Part shown: piece after piece, positions 5,671 through 8,128 of the stretch
How the letters are laid out: each line of letters starts with the position of its first letter
How positions within the stretch are numbered: position 1 is the first letter of the stretch
Source: VFJL01 sp037147395
Lineage (GTDB): Bacteria > Pseudomonadota > Gammaproteobacteria > Burkholderiales > Nitrosomonadaceae
DNA: 8,128 bases
Reading direction: 5' to 3'
NCBI GenBank assembly: GCA_037147395.1
Contig: JBAWVG010000060.1
Location: forward strand, 1-8,128
Made by a program: the position numbers and the translations under genes
Notes under the pieces: generated by a model
Told to the model about the DNA's origin: nothing
What the model saw: only the letters and a program-made list of their open reading frames with translations
The model's database searches: none

Positions 5671-6576
5671 ATGCCTACCTTCCAGGAAATTATCCTCACA
5701 CTACAGAATTATTGGGGCAAACAGGGCTGCGCGTTGCTTCAACCCTATGACATGGAAGTGGGCGCAGGTACAAGCCATACCGCAACTTTCTTGCGCGCAC
5801 TCGGACCAGAACCGTGGAAAGCTGCTTACGTACAACCTGCACGCCGTCCTAAGGATGGACGCTACGGCGAGAATCCAAACCGTTTGCAGCATTACTACCA
5901 GTTTCAAGTGGTATTAAAACCCGCGCCACCCGATATTCTGGAGCTGTATCTCGATTCACTAAGAGAACTGGGTTTTGACCTTAAGAAGAATGATGTCCGA
6001 TTTGTCGAGGACGATTGGGAGAATCCAACGTTAGGTGCTTGGGGACTGGGATGGGAGGTATGGTTGAATGGGATGGAGGTAACTCAATTCACCTACTTTC
6101 AACAAGTAGGGGGAATCAATTGCAGACCAATCTCCGGTGAAATTACTTATGGTCTGGAACGTCTAGCAATGCACCTACAGGGGGTAGAAAGCGTATTTGA
6201 CTTGGTCTGGACAACGGGACTTACTTACCGCGATGTTTATCACCAGAATGAGGTTGAACAATCGGCCTACAACTTCGATCACAGCGACGTAGAATTTCTG
6301 CTGCTGGCCTTTGGTAAGCACGAACAACAGGCCAAGAATCTAATGGAACAACAACTCGCGCTCCCCGCCTATGAACAGATTCTAAAAGCAGCACACAGTT
6401 TTAATTTGCTGGACGCGCGCGGAGCGATTTCCGTCACCGAACGTGCGGCGTATATCGGACGCATTCGACACTTGGCACGCAACGTGGCACAAGTCTACTA
6501 CCAAAGCCGAGAGCGCCTTGGTTTCCCGATGGCACCACGAGAATGGGTAATGCAATCGGCAGAAAATTTGACATGA
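5671..6576 (+). CDS. glyQ: Glycine--tRNA ligase alpha subunit GlyQ
   Basis: The alpha (catalytic) subunit of the alpha2-beta2 type bacterial glycyl-tRNA synthetase, which activates glycine with ATP and, with GlyS, charges tRNA-Gly in the cytoplasm. At 301 residues it is full length (about 300 in the family). Signature blocks are all present: MEVGAGTSH (28-36), AAYVQPARRPKDGRYGENPN (51-70) followed by RLQHYYQFQV (71-80), WENPTLGAWGLGWEVW (116-131), the GEITYGLERLAM motif 3-like block (156-167) carrying the ATP-binding arginine, HQNEVEQSAYNF (191-202) and HSFNLLDARGAISVTER (242-258). The loop between VWTTG and TYRDV is shorter than in E. coli, a difference recalled as usual for betaproteobacteria. 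ATG 5671 gives the family N-terminus (TFQEIILTLQNYW) although no Shine-Dalgarno precedes it. Its TGA overlaps the glyS ATG as ATGA. Confidence 0.98.
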   Translation: MPTFQEIILTLQNYWGKQGCALLQPYDMEVGAGTSHTATFLRALGPEPWKAAYVQPARRPKDGRYGENPNRLQHYYQFQVVLKPAPPDILELYLDSLRELGFDLKKNDVRFVEDDWENPTLGAWGLGWEVWLNGMEVTQFTYFQQVGGINCRPISGEITYGLERLAMHLQGVESVFDLVWTTGLTYRDVYHQNEVEQSAYNFDHSDVEFLLLAFGKHEQQAKNLMEQQLALPAYEQILKAAHSFNLLDARGAISVTERAAYIGRIRHLARNVAQVYYQSRERLGFPMAPREWVMQSAENLT

Positions 6577-8128
6577 GCACATCTACAAAAAGTCTTCTGG
6601 TTGAGCTGTTAGTTGAAGAGCTCCCACCCAAGTCTCTGAAGAAAATTGGAGATAGTTTTGCTGAGGTGCTAGCTTCCAACCTCAAACTACATGGCCTAGC
6701 AGCGAGTGATGCAGTGGTGACTGCCTATGCATCTCCTCGACGTATTGCGGCACATATCACGAATGTAGCGAAACGGTCAGCTGACAAGTCCACCTCCCAA
6801 AAACTTATGCCCTTATCAGTGGGACTCGATATAAATAATCAACCCACCCCCGCACTTCTTAAGAAACTTTCCAGTTTGGGTGTGGATGCATCAGCAGTCC
6901 AGAGTCTCACTCGAGGAATCGATGGGAAAACGGAAGCCTTATACTTTGAGAGTATCTCTAGAGGTACATCACTCTCACAGGGTTTACAGAAATCACTTGA
7001 TGATGCCATCGCTAGACTGCCGATCGACAAGTTGATGACCTACCAACTCGCCGATGGCTGGAGCAGTTTGAATTTCATACGTCCTGCTCATGGCCTTCTC
7101 GTACTACATGGCGAAGAGGTCGTACCGGTCAAATTACTAGGATTGGATGCCGGACAACTATCACAAGGCCATCGTTTTGAGTCAGCCAGCACAACCATCT
7201 ATATCCGCGACAGCAACAGCTACGAATCACAAATGGAGGAGCAGGGTGCAGTGATCCCTAACTTCGACAAACGTCGTGCTGAGATTGCTCGCCAATTGAT
7301 GGATGCTTCAATAAAAATGGACGGTTTGCTACGGCCTATTGAAGATGATGCTTTACTAGACGAAGTGACTGCATTGGTCGAACGTCCCAATGTTCTGGTG
7401 GGAGAGTTTGATAATGAATTTCTGGAAGTGCCGCAGGAGTGCTTGATCCTGACTATGAAATCAAATCAGAAGTACTTCCCGCTTCTGGATGCCGATGGCA
7501 AACTTACCAACAAATTTCTAATCGTGTCCAATATCAATCCGGTGGATGCAAGCTTTGTGATCAGAGGCAATGAGCGCGTGCTACGAGCACGTCTGGCAGA
7601 TGCGAGATTCTTCTTTAATAAAGACAAGAAGAACCCTCTAGATTCGCACGTGCTTGACTTGGCCAAGGTGGTATACCACCACAAGCTGGGAAGTCTGAGC
7701 GACCGCGTAAAACGTGTTCAGTCCGCTGTCAATAGAATCGCCACAAAGCTAGGTGGAGAAGTATTATCAAGACAAGCCGATCAGGCCGCCTTACTATCCA
7801 AGGCTGATCTATTCACCGATATGGTTGGAGAGTTCCCAGAATTGCAGGGCATCATGGGGCGATATTATGCGCAACATGATGGATTGAATGATGATATCGC
7901 ATTCGCCATTGAGGATCACTATAAACCACGTTTTGCGGGTGATGAATTGCCTCGCAACACGGTCGGCGTCTGTCTGGCTCTGGCGGATAAGTTAACAACC
8001 TTGATCGACCTCTTTAGCATCGGTGAAGCTCCAACTGGCGACAAGGATCCCTTCGCATTACGGCGCAATGCGCTGGGAATAATCCGCATGCTAATTGAAC
8101 GCGACCTCCCGTTGGGATTGGACTGGTT
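6573..8128 (+). CDS. glyS: Glycine--tRNA ligase beta subunit GlyS (3' truncated by window)
   Basis: The beta subunit of heterotetrameric glycyl-tRNA synthetase; it recognises tRNA-Gly and is required for aminoacylation with GlyQ. The frame stays open from ATG 6573 to the window edge: 518 codons plus two bases, about three quarters of the roughly 690 residues usual for the family. Its start gives the typical opening LLVELLVEELPPKSL, followed by AYASPRRIAAHI. Further family blocks are FIRPAHGLLVLHG, TALVERPNVLVGEFDNEFL, LILTMKSNQKYFPLL, VLRARLADARFFFNKDKKN, MVGEFPELQGIMGRYYA and KDPFALRRNALGIIRML. No frameshift or internal stop was found on reading it through. The missing part would hold the rest of the C-terminal region, including the anticodon-binding domain. 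The ATGA overlap with glyQ implies coupled translation, suited to equal subunit amounts. Confidence 0.97.
   Translation, partial: MSTSTKSLLVELLVEELPPKSLKKIGDSFAEVLASNLKLHGLAASDAVVTAYASPRRIAAHITNVAKRSADKSTSQKLMPLSVGLDINNQPTPALLKKLSSLGVDASAVQSLTRGIDGKTEALYFESISRGTSLSQGLQKSLDDAIARLPIDKLMTYQLADGWSSLNFIRPAHGLLVLHGEEVVPVKLLGLDAGQLSQGHRFESASTTIYIRDSNSYESQMEEQGAVIPNFDKRRAEIARQLMDASIKMDGLLRPIEDDALLDEVTALVERPNVLVGEFDNEFLEVPQECLILTMKSNQKYFPLLDADGKLTNKFLIVSNINPVDASFVIRGNERVLRARLADARFFFNKDKKNPLDSHVLDLAKVVYHHKLGSLSDRVKRVQSAVNRIATKLGGEVLSRQADQAALLSKADLFTDMVGEFPELQGIMGRYYAQHDGLNDDIAFAIEDHYKPRFAGDELPRNTVGVCLALADKLTTLIDLFSIGEAPTGDKDPFALRRNALGIIRMLIERDLPLGLDW

Noticed and set aside
6434..7684. Antisense frames opposite glyS (63-83 codons)
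   Set aside because: The forward glyS frame is continuous and conserved through this whole stretch, so these are shadows.
1..8128. CRISPR array, insertion sequence, phage or defence genes
   Set aside because: No spaced direct repeats, terminal inverted repeats, transposase, integrase or defence-related protein was seen; the window is filled by conserved housekeeping genes.

Overview
The window looks like chromosomal housekeeping DNA from a proteobacterium, most likely a betaproteobacterium. The gene order tRNA / miaB - phoH(ybeZ) - ybeY - corC(ybeX) - lnt - glyQ - glyS, the wording of the PhoH and YbeY proteins, and a heterotetrameric-type glycyl-tRNA synthetase placed directly after lnt all fit that group. 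The moderate G+C (near half, judged by eye) could suit a Nitrosomonadales-like member, but that is a weak inference and no marker gene here fixes the genus.

Layout: positions 1-45 are the 3' half of a tRNA with a CAU anticodon, cut by the window edge. Positions 46-307 are noncoding, with two small stem-loops and only weak promoter-like sequence. From 308 to the right edge every gene is on the + strand and tightly packed: miaB (308-1669), phoH/ybeZ (1736-2710), ybeY (about 2685-3197, overlapping phoH), corC/ybeX (3240-4073), lnt (4079-5617), glyQ (5671-6576) and glyS (6573 to beyond the window). Gaps are 66, overlap, 42, 5, 53 nt and overlap, so one long transcript is plausible, with possible extra promoters before miaB and glyQ. 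No convincing intrinsic terminator was found between any two genes.

How the genes fit together: MiaB thiomethylates A37 of tRNAs, PhoH/YbeZ and YbeY act in rRNA maturation and ribosome quality, CorC/YbeX is a CBS-domain protein tied to Mg/Co handling, Lnt finishes lipoprotein acylation in the inner membrane, and GlyQ/GlyS together charge tRNA-Gly. Apart from Lnt, the theme is RNA maturation and translation.

No undescribed biological system was found. All seven proteins belong to known families, and the catalytic motifs checked in the complete ones are intact. The points worth a second look are at the level of expression: a GTG start and a TTG start without clear ribosome binding sites, a seven-codon reading frame whose stop overlaps the phoH start, an ambiguous YbeY N-terminus containing a perfect hairpin, and small stem-loops in the spacers.
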